A DNA stretch of 64,000 nucleotides from Streptomyces solicavernae (GTDB lineage: Bacteria; Actinomycetota; Actinomycetes; Streptomycetales; Streptomycetaceae). This document shows, piece by piece, positions 48,261 through 58,637 of this stretch. Numbering within the stretch: the first letter of the stretch is position 1; every line of letters begins with the position of its first letter. The translations under genes and the position numbers were made by a program. Where the stretch lies: assembly GCF_029968095.1 (NCBI RefSeq), contig NZ_JASCIR010000003.1:302153-366152 (forward strand), written 5' to 3'. Under the pieces are notes generated by a model. It was not told the DNA's origin. It made no database searches and saw nothing but the letters and a program-made list of their open reading frames with translations.

Positions 48261-49717
48261 TTGAGTCCGTACTCCTTCCAGCGGCGGTCCACCAGGGCCG
48301 CCGTGCGCGGGTCGGACTCGACCATCTCCGGCCAGCCGCCGTCACGCGTATAGCCCTCCTCGGGCAGCTTCTTCGTGGCGTCGATGCCCGCCTTGCCGCC
48401 CCAGAACTGCTGGTAGGAGGCGTGGTCGAGGTGGTCGACCGGGCCCTCGACGACCGTCAGGTCGCGGGCGTAGTCCGTGTTGCCGAGGGCGCGCCAGGAG
48501 ACCTCGTGCAGGTCGTGCACGTCGCAGTCCTTGTCCACGACGACGATCAGCTTGGTCAGCGACATCATGTGCGCGCCCCAGATGGCGTGCATGACCTTCT
48601 GCGCGTGCTTCGGGTACTTCTTGTCGATCGAGATGATCGCGCAGTTGTGGAAGCCGCCGGACTCCGGCAGGTGGTAGTCCACGATGTCCGGGACGATCAC
48701 CTTGAGCAGGGGGAGGAAGAAGCGCTCGGTCGCGCGTCCCAGCGGGCCGTCCTCCGTCGGCGGGCGGCCGACCACGATGGACTGGAGCAACGGACGCTTC
48801 CGCATCGTCACGCAGTCGATCTTCAGCGCCGGGAACGGCTCCTGCGGCGTGTAGAACCCGGTGTGGTCGCCGAACGGCCCCTCCGGCAGCATCTCGCCGG
48901 GCTCCAGCCAGCCCTCGATGACGACCTCGGCGTTGGCCGGGACCTGGAGCGGCACGGTCTTGCAGTCGACCATCTCGACGCGCTTGCCCTGGATGAACCC
49001 GGCCAGCATGTACTCGTCCATGTCACCGGGGAGCGGCGCCGAGGACGCGTACGTCACGGCCGGCGGGCAGCCGAAGGCGATCGCGACCGGCAGCTTCTCG
49101 CCCCGCTGGGCGGCCACTTGGTAGTGGTTGCGGCTGTCCTTGTGGATCTGCCAGTGCATGCCGATGGTGCGCTTGTCGTGCCGCTGCAGCCGGTACAGGC
49201 CGAGGTTGCGCACGCCCGTCTCCGGGTGCTTGGTGTGGGTGAGGCCCAGGTTGAAGAACGAGCCGCCGTCCTGGGGCCAGGTGAACAGCGCGGGCAGCTG
49301 CTCCAGGTCCACGTCCTCGCCGGTGAGCACGACCTCCTGCACAGGGGCGTTCTCCGACTTCACCTTCTTCGGCGGTACGTGGGTCATCGCGCCGAGCTTG
49401 CCGAAGGCCTCGCGGATGCCGACGAAGCCCTGCGGCAGCTCGGGCTTGAGGAGGCCGCCGATCTTGTCGCTGATGTCCGCGTACGACTTGAGGCCGAGGG
49501 CCTTCAGGAGGCGGCGGTCGGTGCCGTACACGTTCATCGCGAGGGGCATCGAGGCGCCCTTCACGTTCTCGAAGAGCAGGGCGGGGCCGCCGGCCTTGTT
49601 CACCCGGTCGACGATCTCACCGACCTCCAGATGCGGGTCGACCTCGGCCTTGATGCGCAACAGGTCGCCCTCGCGCTCCAGCGCCCGGAGCAGGGAGCGA
49701 AGATCGTCGTAAGCCAT
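48257..49717 (-). CDS. mqnL: UbiD-family menaquinone decarboxylase (MqnL)
   Basis: A 486-residue prenyl-FMN decarboxylase for a late futalosine-pathway step. [29 protein letters not shown], and [13 protein letters not shown] are UbiD-type cofactor and active-site segments, and [22 protein letters not shown] is conserved near the end. ATG 49717. It needs the cofactor made by MqnM. First gene of the mqnL-mqnP unit. Confidence 0.94.
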   Translation of the reverse strand: MAYDDLRSLLRALEREGDLLRIKAEVDPHLEVGEIVDRVNKAGGPALLFENVKGASMPLAMNVYGTDRRLLKALGLKSYADISDKIGGLLKPELPQGFVGIREAFGKLGAMTHVPPKKVKSENAPVQEVVLTGEDVDLEQLPALFTWPQDGGSFFNLGLTHTKHPETGVRNLGLYRLQRHDKRTIGMHWQIHKDSRNHYQVAAQRGEKLPVAIAFGCPPAVTYASSAPLPGDMDEYMLAGFIQGKRVEMVDCKTVPLQVPANAEVVIEGWLEPGEMLPEGPFGDHTGFYTPQEPFPALKIDCVTMRKRPLLQSIVVGRPPTEDGPLGRATERFFLPLLKVIVPDIVDYHLPESGGFHNCAIISIDKKYPKHAQKVMHAIWGAHMMSLTKLIVVVDKDCDVHDLHEVSWRALGNTDYARDLTVVEGPVDHLDHASYQQFWGGKAGIDATKKLPEEGYTRDGGWPEMVESDPRTAALVDRRWKEYGLK

Positions 49718-49805
49718 AGGGACCAGTATCGGCTACTCGCTACGCTTGACCTGTCACGGGGGCCGTCACCCGGCCCCGGCACTCCACACGCAGGGGGACG
49801 GCTTC

Positions 49806-50117
49806 ATGTTCCGGGTGCTGCTGATCCTGGTGCCGCTGGCACTCAGCATCTACGCGTTCATCGACTGCATCACCACGGACGAGCAGGAGGTCCGGTACGT
49901 CCCCAAGCCGCTCTGGGCGATTCTCGTGCTGCTCTTTCCGCTGGTCGGCTCGGTCTCGTGGCTGGTCGTGGGGCGCGACCGCACGGCGCGCCGCCCGTCC
50001 GGGGCACGCGGCGGCTGGGTCGCGCCGGACGACAACCCGGAGTTCCTGCAGACGCTCAAGAAGGACGAGCCGGAGCCGGACCTGGACGAGGACGACAAGG
50101 GGAACCCGCCGAAGTAG
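49806..50117 (+). CDS. Small PLDc_N-type membrane protein
   Basis: A 103-residue protein with two helices ([18 protein letters not shown] and [20 protein letters not shown]) and an acidic cytoplasmic tail ([15 protein letters not shown]). The [19 protein letters not shown] stretch matches the phospholipase-D nuclease N-terminal domain, which occurs alone in many actinobacteria. ATG 49806 has GCAGGGGGACGG; an upstream in-frame start is weaker. Function unknown. Confidence 0.85.
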   Translation: MFRVLLILVPLALSIYAFIDCITTDEQEVRYVPKPLWAILVLLFPLVGSVSWLVVGRDRTARRPSGARGGWVAPDDNPEFLQTLKKDEPEPDLDEDDKGNPPK

Positions 50118-50149
50118 GGCTTCTTCCCCTGCCCGACCTCCACCCGCCC

Positions 50150-50653
50150 CTACCCCCGCGACGCGTACACGTCCCGGAACCGCTGCCACCGGTCAGGCGT
50201 CCAGCGCGACCACTCCGCCGGACGCCCCGCCAACGCCTCCGCCAGATACTCGAAGTGATCGTGCCACCCCGCCAGGCAGTCCAGGCGCAACGCGTCGTCG
50301 CCGCGGAAGTCGCTCGTGAAGCGGACCGTCGTCCCCCGCGTGCCGTCCGGCTCCAGATGGAACCGCATCCGCCCGTGCAACGAGTCCAGGGTGTACTCGG
50401 CGATCCGCTCCACGTCCCACGCGGTGACCCGCCCCGAGTGGCGCTCGCCCGCCTGGTTGAGCCAGCGCAGAACGACCGCGCCGCCGAGCCTCGGTTCGAG
50501 GACATCGGCGGCGGCGAGCCACTGGGGCAGCCCCCGCGCAGTGGCCACGGCGAGCCACACCTGCTCGACGGGATGCGGCAGATGCAGCTCGAAGTGGAGG
50601 TGCTGGATTCCGTTCTCGGTCCGGCTGGTGCCCTGTCCGATCGTCGCGGTCAT
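50150..50653 (-). CDS. SRPBCC (START-like) family protein
   Basis: A 167-residue single-domain protein with the Bet v1/AHSA1 pattern HLHFELHLPHPVEQVWLAVATARGLPQWLA and a final helix region (HDHFEYLAEALAG). Such proteins bind hydrophobic ligands or act as stress chaperones. ATG 50653. Convergent with the PLDc_N gene and separated from it by only 32 bases. Confidence 0.82.
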   Translation of the reverse strand: MTATIGQGTSRTENGIQHLHFELHLPHPVEQVWLAVATARGLPQWLAAADVLEPRLGGAVVLRWLNQAGERHSGRVTAWDVERIAEYTLDSLHGRMRFHLEPDGTRGTTVRFTSDFRGDDALRLDCLAGWHDHFEYLAEALAGRPAEWSRWTPDRWQRFRDVYASRG

Positions 50654-50708
50654 GGCTCCAGCCTGGCGCGGTTGCGGAACATCCGCACCCGTGCAGGTCG
50701 GACGGGGC

Positions 50709-51800
50709 TCAGACGCCCGCGTACGAGTGCTTGCCGGTGATGAAGATGTTGACGCCGTAGTAGTTCCACAGCCAGGTCGCGAAGGCGAAGAGCGCCAGGT
50801 AGGCGGCCTTGCGGCCCTTCCAGCCGGCCGTCGCGCGCGCGTGCAGGTAGCAGGCGTACACGATCCACGTCACGAACGACCAGACCTCCTTGGGGTCCCA
50901 GCCCCAGTAGCGGCCCCAGGCGTCGCCCGCCCAGATCGCGCCCGCGATGATCGTGAACGTCCACAGCGGGAAGACCGCGGCGTTGATGCGGTACGAGAAC
51001 TTGTCCAGGGACGCCGCCGAGGGCAGCCGGGACAGCACCGAGTGCGCGAAGGTGCCGGGGGTGCCGCCGCCCTCCAGCTTGCTCTCGTACGAGTCGCGGA
51101 ACAGGTAGAGCAGCGTGCCGACCGCGCCGAGGTAGAAGACCGCTCCGCAGAAGATGGCGGTGGAGACGTGGATCCACAGCCAGTACGAGTCGAGGGCCGG
51201 GACCAGCTGGTCGCTGTCGGTGTAGAGCCACGTGGTGGCGATGCCCAGGTCGAGCAGGACCGTGGTGACCAGGATCAGGCCGATCCAGCGGACGTTCTTC
51301 TTCAGCGCCAGGAACAGCAGGTACGCGCCGACGGCCACCGTGGAGAAGGTGATCGAGAACTCGTACATGTTGCCCCAGGGGGCGCGCATCACGGAGAACG
51401 CGCGGGTCGCGACGCCGCCCGCCTCCACGAGGAAGGCGAGCACGGTGAGCGACACGGCGATCCGGCCGTACATGTCGCCCTTCTCCGTGCCGCCGTGCGC
51501 GCCGGGGCCGTCCGGCACGTCACGGGAGCCGGAGGCGGTGCGCGTGACGACCTTGGGGCGCTCCAGGACGGCGGTGCCCCCGGCCTTCTTGACGGTGACG
51601 GCGGGGGCGGCGGGGGCAGCGGCGGCGCTCGTGCCCTTGGTCGTGAGCGCGGCGGCGGTGCGGCCGACCTTGCTGCGGCTGCCGAAGGTCCATTCGGCGA
51701 TGTGCGCGAGGAAGGCCAGGGTGTAGACGGCCATCGACGAATAGATCAGGACATTACTGATGTTCGCCAGGTTCTCGTTGGTGGCGGCGGCGAGATTCAC
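50709..51800 (-). CDS. ccsB: Cytochrome c biogenesis protein CcsB (ResC)
   Basis: A 363-residue heme-handling membrane protein of system II. WGNMYEFSITFS, LYTDSDQLVPALDSYWLWIHV and the tryptophan-rich heme motif WGWDPKEVWSFVTW are intact. A variable Ala/Pro/Lys loop occupies about residues 45-105. GTG 51800 follows CCGGAGG. With ResB it moves heme outward and attaches it to apocytochrome c. The resB stop is 157 bases upstream. Confidence 0.95.
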   Translation of the reverse strand: MNLAAATNENLANISNVLIYSSMAVYTLAFLAHIAEWTFGSRSKVGRTAAALTTKGTSAAAAPAAPAVTVKKAGGTAVLERPKVVTRTASGSRDVPDGPGAHGGTEKGDMYGRIAVSLTVLAFLVEAGGVATRAFSVMRAPWGNMYEFSITFSTVAVGAYLLFLALKKNVRWIGLILVTTVLLDLGIATTWLYTDSDQLVPALDSYWLWIHVSTAIFCGAVFYLGAVGTLLYLFRDSYESKLEGGGTPGTFAHSVLSRLPSAASLDKFSYRINAAVFPLWTFTIIAGAIWAGDAWGRYWGWDPKEVWSFVTWIVYACYLHARATAGWKGRKAAYLALFAFATWLWNYYGVNIFITGKHSYAGV

Positions 51801-51957
51801 TGAAACCTCCGGACAGGCAGTTCCGCCCGCTGGTACGTAGTCGTAGTACCCGGGCTGGTTTCAACCCGGCTGGTGTTGATCGCAGAAGACTCGGTCGTTC
51901 GCAGAGCGTCGGAGCAGCGTGAGCCGGGAACCCCTCTCCATCTGCGCGAGGGAGGAC

Positions 51958-53667
51958 TCAATTCTCAGCCCCTTCGGCAGATCGTTCGGAGACGCTGGGC
52001 GCCCTCGAATGGAGTTTCTCCGCAAGGCCGCCCAGCTCCTCCGGCAACTGGGTGGACTCACTACGCCCCAGGCCCGCCATCTCGACGACGGTGGTGCCGT
52101 CGGCGTGCCGCACGGCGCGGACCCAGACGCGGCGGCGCTGGATGAACAGCGAGCCGACCAGTCCGACGAGGGCGGCGCCGGCGCCGGCCAGCGCCCAGCC
52201 GTTGCCGGGCTGCTGGGAGATCTGGAAGGACGCCCACTCCCTGAGGTCCTTCTCGAATGTGATCGAGCCGGCGCCGTTCGGGAGCGTCATGGTCTCGCCC
52301 GGCCGGATGCGCTGCTTGAACAGCTCGCCGTTCTCGTCCTTGAACTCCTTCATCTTCGACGTGTCGAGCTGGTACACGTTCTGCGGAAGACCGGAGTCCA
52401 CGCCAAGGCTGCCGTGGTACGCGGAGAGCGCGAGCACCGGGTACTCGGGCGCCGGGAACTGGGAGAACATCTCGCCCTTGCCCGCGCCCGCGAAGGTCGG
52501 CACGAAGAAGGCGTTGAAGCCGAGCTGTTCCTTCTTGCCGTTCTTGTCGCGGTAGCCGTCGGCGACCTTGATGGCGCCGGTCGAGGTGACGTTGGAGTCG
52601 ATCGGCAGCATCGGCACGGCACCGTGGTAGACGGTCTCGCCGCGGCCGTCCTTGACGGTGACGACGGGCGCGTAGCCGTGGCCGATCAGGTGGACCTTGG
52701 CGCCGTTCACCTCAAGCGGCGAGTTGACCTCGATGGCCGTCTTCTTCTCCGGCCCGTCGGCGCCCTCGGAGTAGGTGATGTGCGCCTTGTAGATGCGCGG
52801 CGTGCCCTTCTCGGGTCCGCTCTTCTCGTACGTGTCCTCGAAGCGGTCGAGCGTGAAGCTGAACGGCTCCAGGCTGTCGTTGTCGAAGAGGTTGCCGGAC
52901 TTGAAATCGTCGTACTGCGTAAGGGTGTTGGCGAAGCCGTCGCCCTCGGTGATCAGCTTGCCGCCCTCGGACTTGAAGAGCGTGCCCGCGGCGAAGGCGA
53001 TCAGCATCACGATCAGCGAGACGTGGAAGAGCAGATTGCCGGCCTCGCGGAGGTAGCCCTTCTCGGCGGTGACGGCGTCGCCGGTGAGCTCGGCGCGGAA
53101 GCGGCGGCCCTTCAGCAGCGCCAGGGCCTGCTCGCGCACCTGCTCGGGCTCGGCGTCGGTGCGCCACGTGGTGTACGCGGGCAGCCGGTCCAGGCGGCGC
53201 GGGGCGCGCGGGGGGCGGCCGCGGAGCTGGCCGACGAACTGCCAGGTGCGCGGGACGATGCAGCCGATCAGGGAGATGAACAGCAGGATGTAGATCGCGG
53301 AGAACCACACCGAGCTGTAGACGTCGAAGAGTTGGAGCTTCTCGTAGATCGGGGTGAGCGTGGTGTGGGCTTCCTTGAAGTCCTGCACCTTGAGCTCGTC
53401 GACGCTGTTCTGCGGGATGAGCGAGCCGGGGATCGCGCCGAGCGACAGCATGAAGAGCAGGATCAGGGCGACCCGCATCGAGGTGAGCTGCCGCCAGAAC
53501 CAGCGGGTCCAGCCGATCACGCCGAGCGCCGGCAGGTTCGGGGCGTCGCCGCCGGTGTCCTCCTGGGGCGCGGTGCTGAGCTGCGATCCGGCGCTGCCCA
53601 GGTCCTTCTCGTCGGCGGGGTCGGCGGGGTCGGCCGCGTTGCCGGCTGCGGTGTCGGTCTTGCTCAC
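51958..53667 (-). CDS. resB: Cytochrome c biogenesis protein ResB
   Basis: A 569-residue partner of CcsB. Several N-terminal helices (for example LTSMRVALILLFMLSLGAIPGSLIP and WFSAIYILLFISLIGCIVPR), a large periplasmic part and a last helix near residue 515. The first 45 residues are disordered and acidic. GTG 53667 is 2 bases from the ccdA stop. Order ccdA-resB-ccsB is the usual system II operon. Confidence 0.94.
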   Translation of the reverse strand: MSKTDTAAGNAADPADPADEKDLGSAGSQLSTAPQEDTGGDAPNLPALGVIGWTRWFWRQLTSMRVALILLFMLSLGAIPGSLIPQNSVDELKVQDFKEAHTTLTPIYEKLQLFDVYSSVWFSAIYILLFISLIGCIVPRTWQFVGQLRGRPPRAPRRLDRLPAYTTWRTDAEPEQVREQALALLKGRRFRAELTGDAVTAEKGYLREAGNLLFHVSLIVMLIAFAAGTLFKSEGGKLITEGDGFANTLTQYDDFKSGNLFDNDSLEPFSFTLDRFEDTYEKSGPEKGTPRIYKAHITYSEGADGPEKKTAIEVNSPLEVNGAKVHLIGHGYAPVVTVKDGRGETVYHGAVPMLPIDSNVTSTGAIKVADGYRDKNGKKEQLGFNAFFVPTFAGAGKGEMFSQFPAPEYPVLALSAYHGSLGVDSGLPQNVYQLDTSKMKEFKDENGELFKQRIRPGETMTLPNGAGSITFEKDLREWASFQISQQPGNGWALAGAGAALVGLVGSLFIQRRRVWVRAVRHADGTTVVEMAGLGRSESTQLPEELGGLAEKLHSRAPSVSERSAEGAEN

Positions 53668-53669
53668 GA

Positions 53670-54467
53670 TCAGATCCCCACGGTGAAGCCGGAAGTCCAG
53701 GACTGCATCTGGGACACCAGGTGGTCCCAGACGCCGGTGACGAGCAGCAGGCCGGTGGCGACGAGCATGCCGCCGCCGATCCGCATCACCCAGACGTAGT
53801 GCCGCTTGACCCAGTCGAACGCGCCGAGCGCCCGCCGGAACGCGATCGCCGCCAGGATGAACGGCACGCCGAGGCCGAGGCAGTAGGCCAGGGTCAGTAT
53901 GGCGCCACGCCCCGCGCTGGCCTCCTGCAGGGAGAGCGCGGTGACCGCGGAGAGGGTCGGGCCGATGCAGGGCGTCCAGCCGATGCCGAAGAGCACGCCG
54001 AGCATGGGCGCGCCGAGCAGTCCGGACACCGGCCGCTTGTGGAACCGGAATTCGCGCTGCGTCAGGAACGGCATGGCGCCCATGAAGAAGAGCCCGAGCA
54101 CGATGGTCAGCGCGCCGAGCACCTTGGAGATGACCTCCCGGTGCTCCAGGAGCGTCGAACCGAAGCCGCCGAAGAGCGCGCCGCCGGAGACGAAGACGGC
54201 GGTGAAGCCGAGGACGAACAGCCCGGCCCCGGCGGCCATCCGGCCCCGCTTGGCCTCGGCGAGGTCGGTGCCGGAAACGCCCGTGACGTACGACAGGTAG
54301 CCGGGGACGAGCGGCAGGACGCAGGGCGAGAAGAAGGAGACGAGGCCGGCGAGGAGAGCGATCGGCAGGGCCAGGACGAGGGCGCCGGTGAGGACGGTCT
54401 CGTTGGGGGCCGCGGCGAGGGCGGTCACCTGGGTGCCGTCGAGCGTCGCGGCGAGGGCGTGCATCAC
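53670..54467 (-). CDS. ccdA: Thiol-disulfide carrier CcdA
   Basis: A 265-residue membrane protein with six or seven helices that passes reductant from cytoplasmic thioredoxin to TlpA-like proteins. Active cysteines are in SFFSPCVLPLVPGYLSY and GIGWTPCIGPTLSAV. The start is GTG 54467 or the next codon ATG 54464; neither has a clear ribosome binding site, and the tlpA stop is 7 bases away, so coupling is likely. Confidence 0.94.
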   Translation of the reverse strand: MMHALAATLDGTQVTALAAAPNETVLTGALVLALPIALLAGLVSFFSPCVLPLVPGYLSYVTGVSGTDLAEAKRGRMAAGAGLFVLGFTAVFVSGGALFGGFGSTLLEHREVISKVLGALTIVLGLFFMGAMPFLTQREFRFHKRPVSGLLGAPMLGVLFGIGWTPCIGPTLSAVTALSLQEASAGRGAILTLAYCLGLGVPFILAAIAFRRALGAFDWVKRHYVWVMRIGGGMLVATGLLLVTGVWDHLVSQMQSWTSGFTVGI

Positions 54468-54474
54468 GTCTCGC

Positions 54475-55077
54475 TCACTTCTCCGCGAGCAGCGGGTCGA
54501 TCATCTGGTGCAGCTGCTTGTCGTTGACGGCCTGCAGGGCGCGGGCCGCCAGCTTGCCGTCCCTGTCGATGACGATCGTGGACGGGATCTGCTGCGGGGC
54601 GAGGCTGCCCTTCGGGAACTGCAGGATCAGCTTCCCGGAGGGGTCGTAGAAGCTCGGGTACTCCACGCCGTGCTCCTCCTCGAACTTGACCGCCGGGCCC
54701 TTGTTGAAGTCACGGGTGTTGATGCCGACGAACTCGACGCCCTTCGGCTTGAGCTCCTTGGCGACCTTCACGAGGTACGGCGTCTCGACGCGGCAGGGTC
54801 CGCACCAGGAGCCCCAGACGTTGAGTACGACGATCTTGCCCTGGTAGTCGTCGAGGCTGAGCGGCTTGCCGTCGAGGCTCTTGCCCTCCAGCTTCGGGGC
54901 GGCCACGCGCTCGGACTTGTCGAGGCTCGCGATGCCGTTCTTTCCGGTGACGAAGTTGGTGTTCCCGGAGCCGCCCTGGGTGCCGCCGTCGCCGCAGGCG
55001 CTCAGAGTGAGGGCGGCGACCGCGGCCCCGGCTGCGAACAGGGAGGCACGTCGGAAGACAGGACGGCGGTAGCTCAT
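54475..55077 (-). CDS. TlpA/ResA-like thioredoxin-fold lipoprotein
   Basis: A 200-residue lipoprotein: basic start (MSYRRPVFRR), hydrophobic stretch and lipobox LSAC with Cys28. The thioredoxin motif WCGPC places cysteines at 92 and 95, and IPSTIVIDRDGKLAAR carries the cis-proline. It keeps the CxxCH heme-binding cysteines of apocytochrome c reduced, taking electrons from CcdA. ATG 55077. Next gene in the operon is ccdA. Confidence 0.94.
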   Translation of the reverse strand: MSYRRPVFRRASLFAAGAAVAALTLSACGDGGTQGGSGNTNFVTGKNGIASLDKSERVAAPKLEGKSLDGKPLSLDDYQGKIVVLNVWGSWCGPCRVETPYLVKVAKELKPKGVEFVGINTRDFNKGPAVKFEEEHGVEYPSFYDPSGKLILQFPKGSLAPQQIPSTIVIDRDGKLAARALQAVNDKQLHQMIDPLLAEK

Positions 55078-55143
55078 GTGAAAAGTTTCGCATGACCGTT
55101 TCGAGGATCTTGGGCGCCCCCCGGCGCGTACGAAACGGCCCGC

Positions 55144-56361
55144 TCAGGCGGCTTTGCCGAGTCCGCGCCAGCCTTCCGCGGGGGCCTGGCCGACGGGGAG
55201 CCCCTGAAACTTCTCCAGCACCTTCGGGTCCTGCGCGTCGAGCCAGTCGACGAACTGCCGGAAAGAGACCAGGCGTACGTCCTTCTTCCCCGCGACCGTC
55301 TTCAGGGTCTCCTCGACGGCGTCCATGTAGATGCCGCCGTTCCACTGCTCGAAGTGGTTGCCTACGAAGAAGGGCGCCCGGTTCGTCTCGTACGCGCGGT
55401 GGAAGCCGGCGAGGTAGGACTCCGTGGCCTGCCTGCGCCAGGCCGGGTAGTTGTGGGGCGGGGCCTTGGTGGAGTTCTGGGACTGGTTGGCGAGGATGTT
55501 GTAGTCCATCGACAGGACCTCGAAGGTGTGGCCGGGGAACGGCATCGCCTGCAGCGGAAGGTCCCATATGCCCTGCTTCTTCACGGGCCAGCGCTGGTGG
55601 CCGCCGGGCGAGGAGGCGTCGTAGCGCCAGCCGAGCTCGCGGGCGACGGGCAGCAGGTTCTCCTGGCCGAGCAGGCAGGGGGTGCGGCCGCCGACGAGTT
55701 CCTTGTCGTAGTCGAAGGGCAGCGAGGGCAGGTCCGACCAGCCCGTGTTCGTACGCCACTCCTTGACGAAGGACGTGGCCTGGTCGATCTCGTCGCGCCA
55801 CTGCCGGGGCGTCCAGTTGGCGACCGAGCCGGTGCCCGCGCAGAAGTGGCCGTTGAAGTGCGTGCCTATCTCGTGGCCGTCGAGCCAGGCCTGGCGCACG
55901 TACTTCAGGGTCTGCTTGATGTGGTCGTCGGTGAGGTAGCCGATGTCGGAGGCGCCGACGGTGTTGTTCGGCGGGCGGTAGCGGCGCTTCTTCGCCTCGG
56001 GCAGCAGATAGAGGCCCGAGAGGAAGAACGTCATGTGCGCGTCGTGCTCCTTCGCGAGCTTCAGGAAGCGCGGGAACAGGCCGTTGCCGACCTCGCCCGC
56101 GCCGTCCCAGGAGAAGACCACGAACTGCGGCGGGGTCTCGCCGGGCGCCAGCTTGCGCGGCGCTCCGGGCTGGTGCGGCTGCTTTCCCGTGAAGGACGTG
56201 GAACCGTCGCCTATCGCGCGGCCCTCTATGGGAGTGTCCTTCCCCTTCGCCCGGCCCGCCGGCTTCGCGTCGTCCGTGCCGGTGCCGCATCCGGCGAGCC
56301 CCGCGGCGGCCCCGAGGCCAACTCCCAGTCCCAGCAGTCCCCTTCGGCTGTAGTCGCGCAT
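55144..56361 (-). CDS. Polysaccharide deacetylase-like Tat lipoprotein
   Basis: A 405-residue exported protein. The N-terminus has a Tat-type SRRGLLGLG and lipobox LAGC (Cys near 24). FVVFSWDGAGEVGNG, HMTFFLSGLYLLP and GHEIGTHFNGH resemble the NodB fold; the metal Asp and H-x3-H are kept while the second Asp of TFDDG is absent. It may remove acetyl groups from cell-wall sugars or have lost activity. ATG 56361 is preceded by CGGGGACAAA and is better than an upstream frame start. Not obviously part of the cytochrome operon, though adjacent and co-oriented. Confidence 0.8.
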   Translation of the reverse strand: MRDYSRRGLLGLGVGLGAAAGLAGCGTGTDDAKPAGRAKGKDTPIEGRAIGDGSTSFTGKQPHQPGAPRKLAPGETPPQFVVFSWDGAGEVGNGLFPRFLKLAKEHDAHMTFFLSGLYLLPEAKKRRYRPPNNTVGASDIGYLTDDHIKQTLKYVRQAWLDGHEIGTHFNGHFCAGTGSVANWTPRQWRDEIDQATSFVKEWRTNTGWSDLPSLPFDYDKELVGGRTPCLLGQENLLPVARELGWRYDASSPGGHQRWPVKKQGIWDLPLQAMPFPGHTFEVLSMDYNILANQSQNSTKAPPHNYPAWRRQATESYLAGFHRAYETNRAPFFVGNHFEQWNGGIYMDAVEETLKTVAGKKDVRLVSFRQFVDWLDAQDPKVLEKFQGLPVGQAPAEGWRGLGKAA

Positions 56362-56475
56362 TTTGTCCCCGATTCTCCGTACTCGTACCCGCACTCCACG
56401 TAGGTGGGCATACCGGTAGATAGCGGGGGAGGCGAAAGGGTTGCGCCAAGTGGCTTGATTCTTCTGGCGCCCACA

Positions 56476-56517
56476 CGACAGAAGGGCCAGACACTGAGTA
56501 AGTGCCCGACCCTTCTT
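56476..56517 (-). terminator. Imperfect hairpin after the histidine phosphatase gene
   Basis: AGAAGGG pairs with CCCTTCT, and the inner GACACT/AGTGCCC region pairs with G-T wobbles around GAGTA. It is about 105 bases beyond the phosphatase stop. Between them are short GGTTGAGGAC repeats. Confidence 0.5.
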
Positions 56518-56622
56518 GCCGGTTGAGGACGGTTGAGGACGGTTTAATGTTGATTGAGGCCGGTTTGATGCTGGTTGAGGCTTATTAGGGCCTGTTAAGC
56601 CTTCATCGTCCGATTCATACCG

Positions 56623-57333
56623 CTACGCCCCGAACGCCTTGTCCTTGCCCTTGACGCCCTTGACGCCCTTGACGCCCCTGCCCGGCTTCGCACCCGCGAG
56701 CAGATGCGCGGGGACCAGGTCACGGGCCGGCTCGGAGTACCCCACCGACACGATCTTGTCGCCGCGGTACGTGAACGTCGTCAGCGAGGCGAGCGTGCAC
56801 TGCCGCCTGCGCGGGTCGTGCCACAGTCGGCGCCTCTCCACGAAGCTGCGCACGATCCAGATCGGCAGCTGGTGGCTCACGCACACCGCCTCGTGCCCGC
56901 GGGCCGCGTCCTTCGCCGCGTCAAGGGCGCCCATCATCCGCACGACCTGCTCGATGTACGGCTCGCCCCAGGACGGCTTGAAGGGGTTGACCAGGTGCCT
57001 CCAGTTCTCCGGACTCTTCAGGGCGCCGTCGCCCACGCCGAAGGTCTTGCCCTGGAAGACGTTGTCCGCCTCGATCAGGCGCTCGTCCGTGGCCAGATCC
57101 AGACCGTGCACCTTGGCGATCGGGGCGGCCGACTCCTGCGCGCGCTCAAGCGGCGAGGACACGACATGCGTCACGTCCCGCCCGGCCAGGTGCTCGGCAA
57201 CCCGGTCGGCCATCTGCCGGCCGAGCTCGGACAGGTGGTACTCGGGCAGGCGGCCGTAGAGGATGCCCTCCGGGTTGTGCACCTCACCGTGGCGCATCAC
57301 GTGCACGACGGTGAGGTCGTCCCGCCCGCTCAT
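56623..57333 (-). CDS. Histidine phosphatase (phosphoglycerate mutase-like)
   Basis: A 236-residue branch-2-sized histidine phosphatase. The phosphohistidine motif is [23 protein letters not shown] and [11 protein letters not shown] carry the other catalytic residues. The substrate is unknown. The last part has VKG repeated three or four times, from a 9-base DNA repeat at 56651-56677. ATG 57333 overlaps the hemL stop as ATGA, so it is coupled to hemL. Confidence 0.87.
   Translation of the reverse strand: MSGRDDLTVVHVMRHGEVHNPEGILYGRLPEYHLSELGRQMADRVAEHLAGRDVTHVVSSPLERAQESAAPIAKVHGLDLATDERLIEADNVFQGKTFGVGDGALKSPENWRHLVNPFKPSWGEPYIEQVVRMMGALDAAKDAARGHEAVCVSHQLPIWIVRSFVERRRLWHDPRRRQCTLASLTTFTYRGDKIVSVGYSEPARDLVPAHLLAGAKPGRGVKGVKGVKGKDKAFGA
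56651..56677 (-). repeat. 9-base tandem repeat in the phosphatase C-terminal codons
   Basis: TTGACGCCC in three perfect copies with a related fourth codes VKG units 6-15 residues before the stop. Confidence 0.75.
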
Positions 57334-58637
57334 GCCGTGGCCTCCGCCGCCGCGCGGGCCGCGGCGGGCAGGGCGTCCGCGATGCGCTGGACCGCGCGCT
57401 CGTCGTGCGCCGTCGAGACGAACCAGGACTCGAAGGCCGACGGCGGCAGGTACACGCCGTCGGCGAGCATCGAGTGGAAGAACGCGGTGAAGCGGAACGC
57501 ATCCTGCGCCTTCGCGTCGTCGTAGCTGCGCACCTCGTTCTCCGTGAAGAACACCGAGAACATGTTGGACGCGGTCTGCAGCCGGTGCGCCACGCCCTCC
57601 TTGCTGAGCGCCGCGCCGACCAGGCCCTGCAGCTCCTTCGACACCGCGTTCACCTTGTCGTACGCCGCGTCGTCCAGGAGGCGGAGCTGGGCGAGGCCCG
57701 CGGCCGTGGCGATCGGGTTCCCGGAGAGCGTGCCCGCCTGGTAGACCGGGCCGGCCGGGGCGAGGTGCGCCATCACGTCCGCGCGGCCGCCGAACGCCGC
57801 CGCCGGGAAGCCGCCGCCCATGACCTTGCCGAAGGTCAGCAGGTCCGGCACGACGCCGTCGACGCCGAACCAGCCCGCCTTCGACGTACGGAAGCCGGTC
57901 ATGACCTCGTCCGAGATGTACAGCGCGCCGTTGTCCTGGCAGAGCTGCTTCAGGCCGGCGTTGAAGCCGTCGCGCGGCGGGACCACGCCCATGTTGCCGG
58001 GCGAGGCCTCGGTGATCACGCAGGCGATCTCGCCGGGGTGCGCGGCGAAGGCGGCCCGCACGGCCTCCAGGTCGTTGTACGGCAGCACGACCGTGTCGCC
58101 CGCCTGGGCGCCGGTGACGCCCGGGGTGTCGGGCAGGCCGAACGTGGCGACGCCGGAGCCGGCCGCGGCGAGCAGCGCGTCCACATGGCCGTGGTAACAC
58201 CCGGCGAACTTGACCACCTTGGCGCGGCCGGTGAACCCGCGGGCAAGCCGGATCGCGGACATCGTCGCCTCGGTGCCCGACGACACCAGGCGGACCTGCT
58301 CGACCGGCGCGATCCGGTCCACGATCTCCTCGGCGAGCGCGACCTCACCCTCCCCCGGCGTACCGAACGACGTGCCGCGCGCGACCGCGTCCTGCACGGC
58401 GGCGATCACCTCGGGGTGCGAGTGCCCGAGGATCATCGGACCCCAGGAGCACACCAGGTCGACGTACTCACGGCCGTCGGCGTCGGTGAGATACGGACCG
58501 GTGCCGGACACCATGAAGCGGGGCGTGCCCCCGACCGCGCGGAAGGCGCGCACGGGAGAGTTCACGCCGCCGGGCGTCACGACGGCCGCTCGGTCGAAAA
58601 GCGTCTGCGAAACGGGGGCTTCGTATGAATACGGCAC
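57330..58637 (-). CDS. hemL: Glutamate-1-semialdehyde 2,1-aminomutase
   Basis: A 435-residue PLP enzyme that makes 5-aminolevulinate from glutamate-1-semialdehyde in C5 heme synthesis. [37 protein letters not shown] and the PLP lysine in [17 protein letters not shown] are conserved. GTG 58637 ([14 protein letters not shown]) follows CAGGACCAAA and matches the family; the frame runs farther through repeats. With heme for cytochromes it fits the neighbouring Ccs genes. Confidence 0.95.
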   Translation of the reverse strand: MPYSYEAPVSQTLFDRAAVVTPGGVNSPVRAFRAVGGTPRFMVSGTGPYLTDADGREYVDLVCSWGPMILGHSHPEVIAAVQDAVARGTSFGTPGEGEVALAEEIVDRIAPVEQVRLVSSGTEATMSAIRLARGFTGRAKVVKFAGCYHGHVDALLAAAGSGVATFGLPDTPGVTGAQAGDTVVLPYNDLEAVRAAFAAHPGEIACVITEASPGNMGVVPPRDGFNAGLKQLCQDNGALYISDEVMTGFRTSKAGWFGVDGVVPDLLTFGKVMGGGFPAAAFGGRADVMAHLAPAGPVYQAGTLSGNPIATAAGLAQLRLLDDAAYDKVNAVSKELQGLVGAALSKEGVAHRLQTASNMFSVFFTENEVRSYDDAKAQDAFRFTAFFHSMLADGVYLPPSAFESWFVSTAHDERAVQRIADALPAAARAAAEATA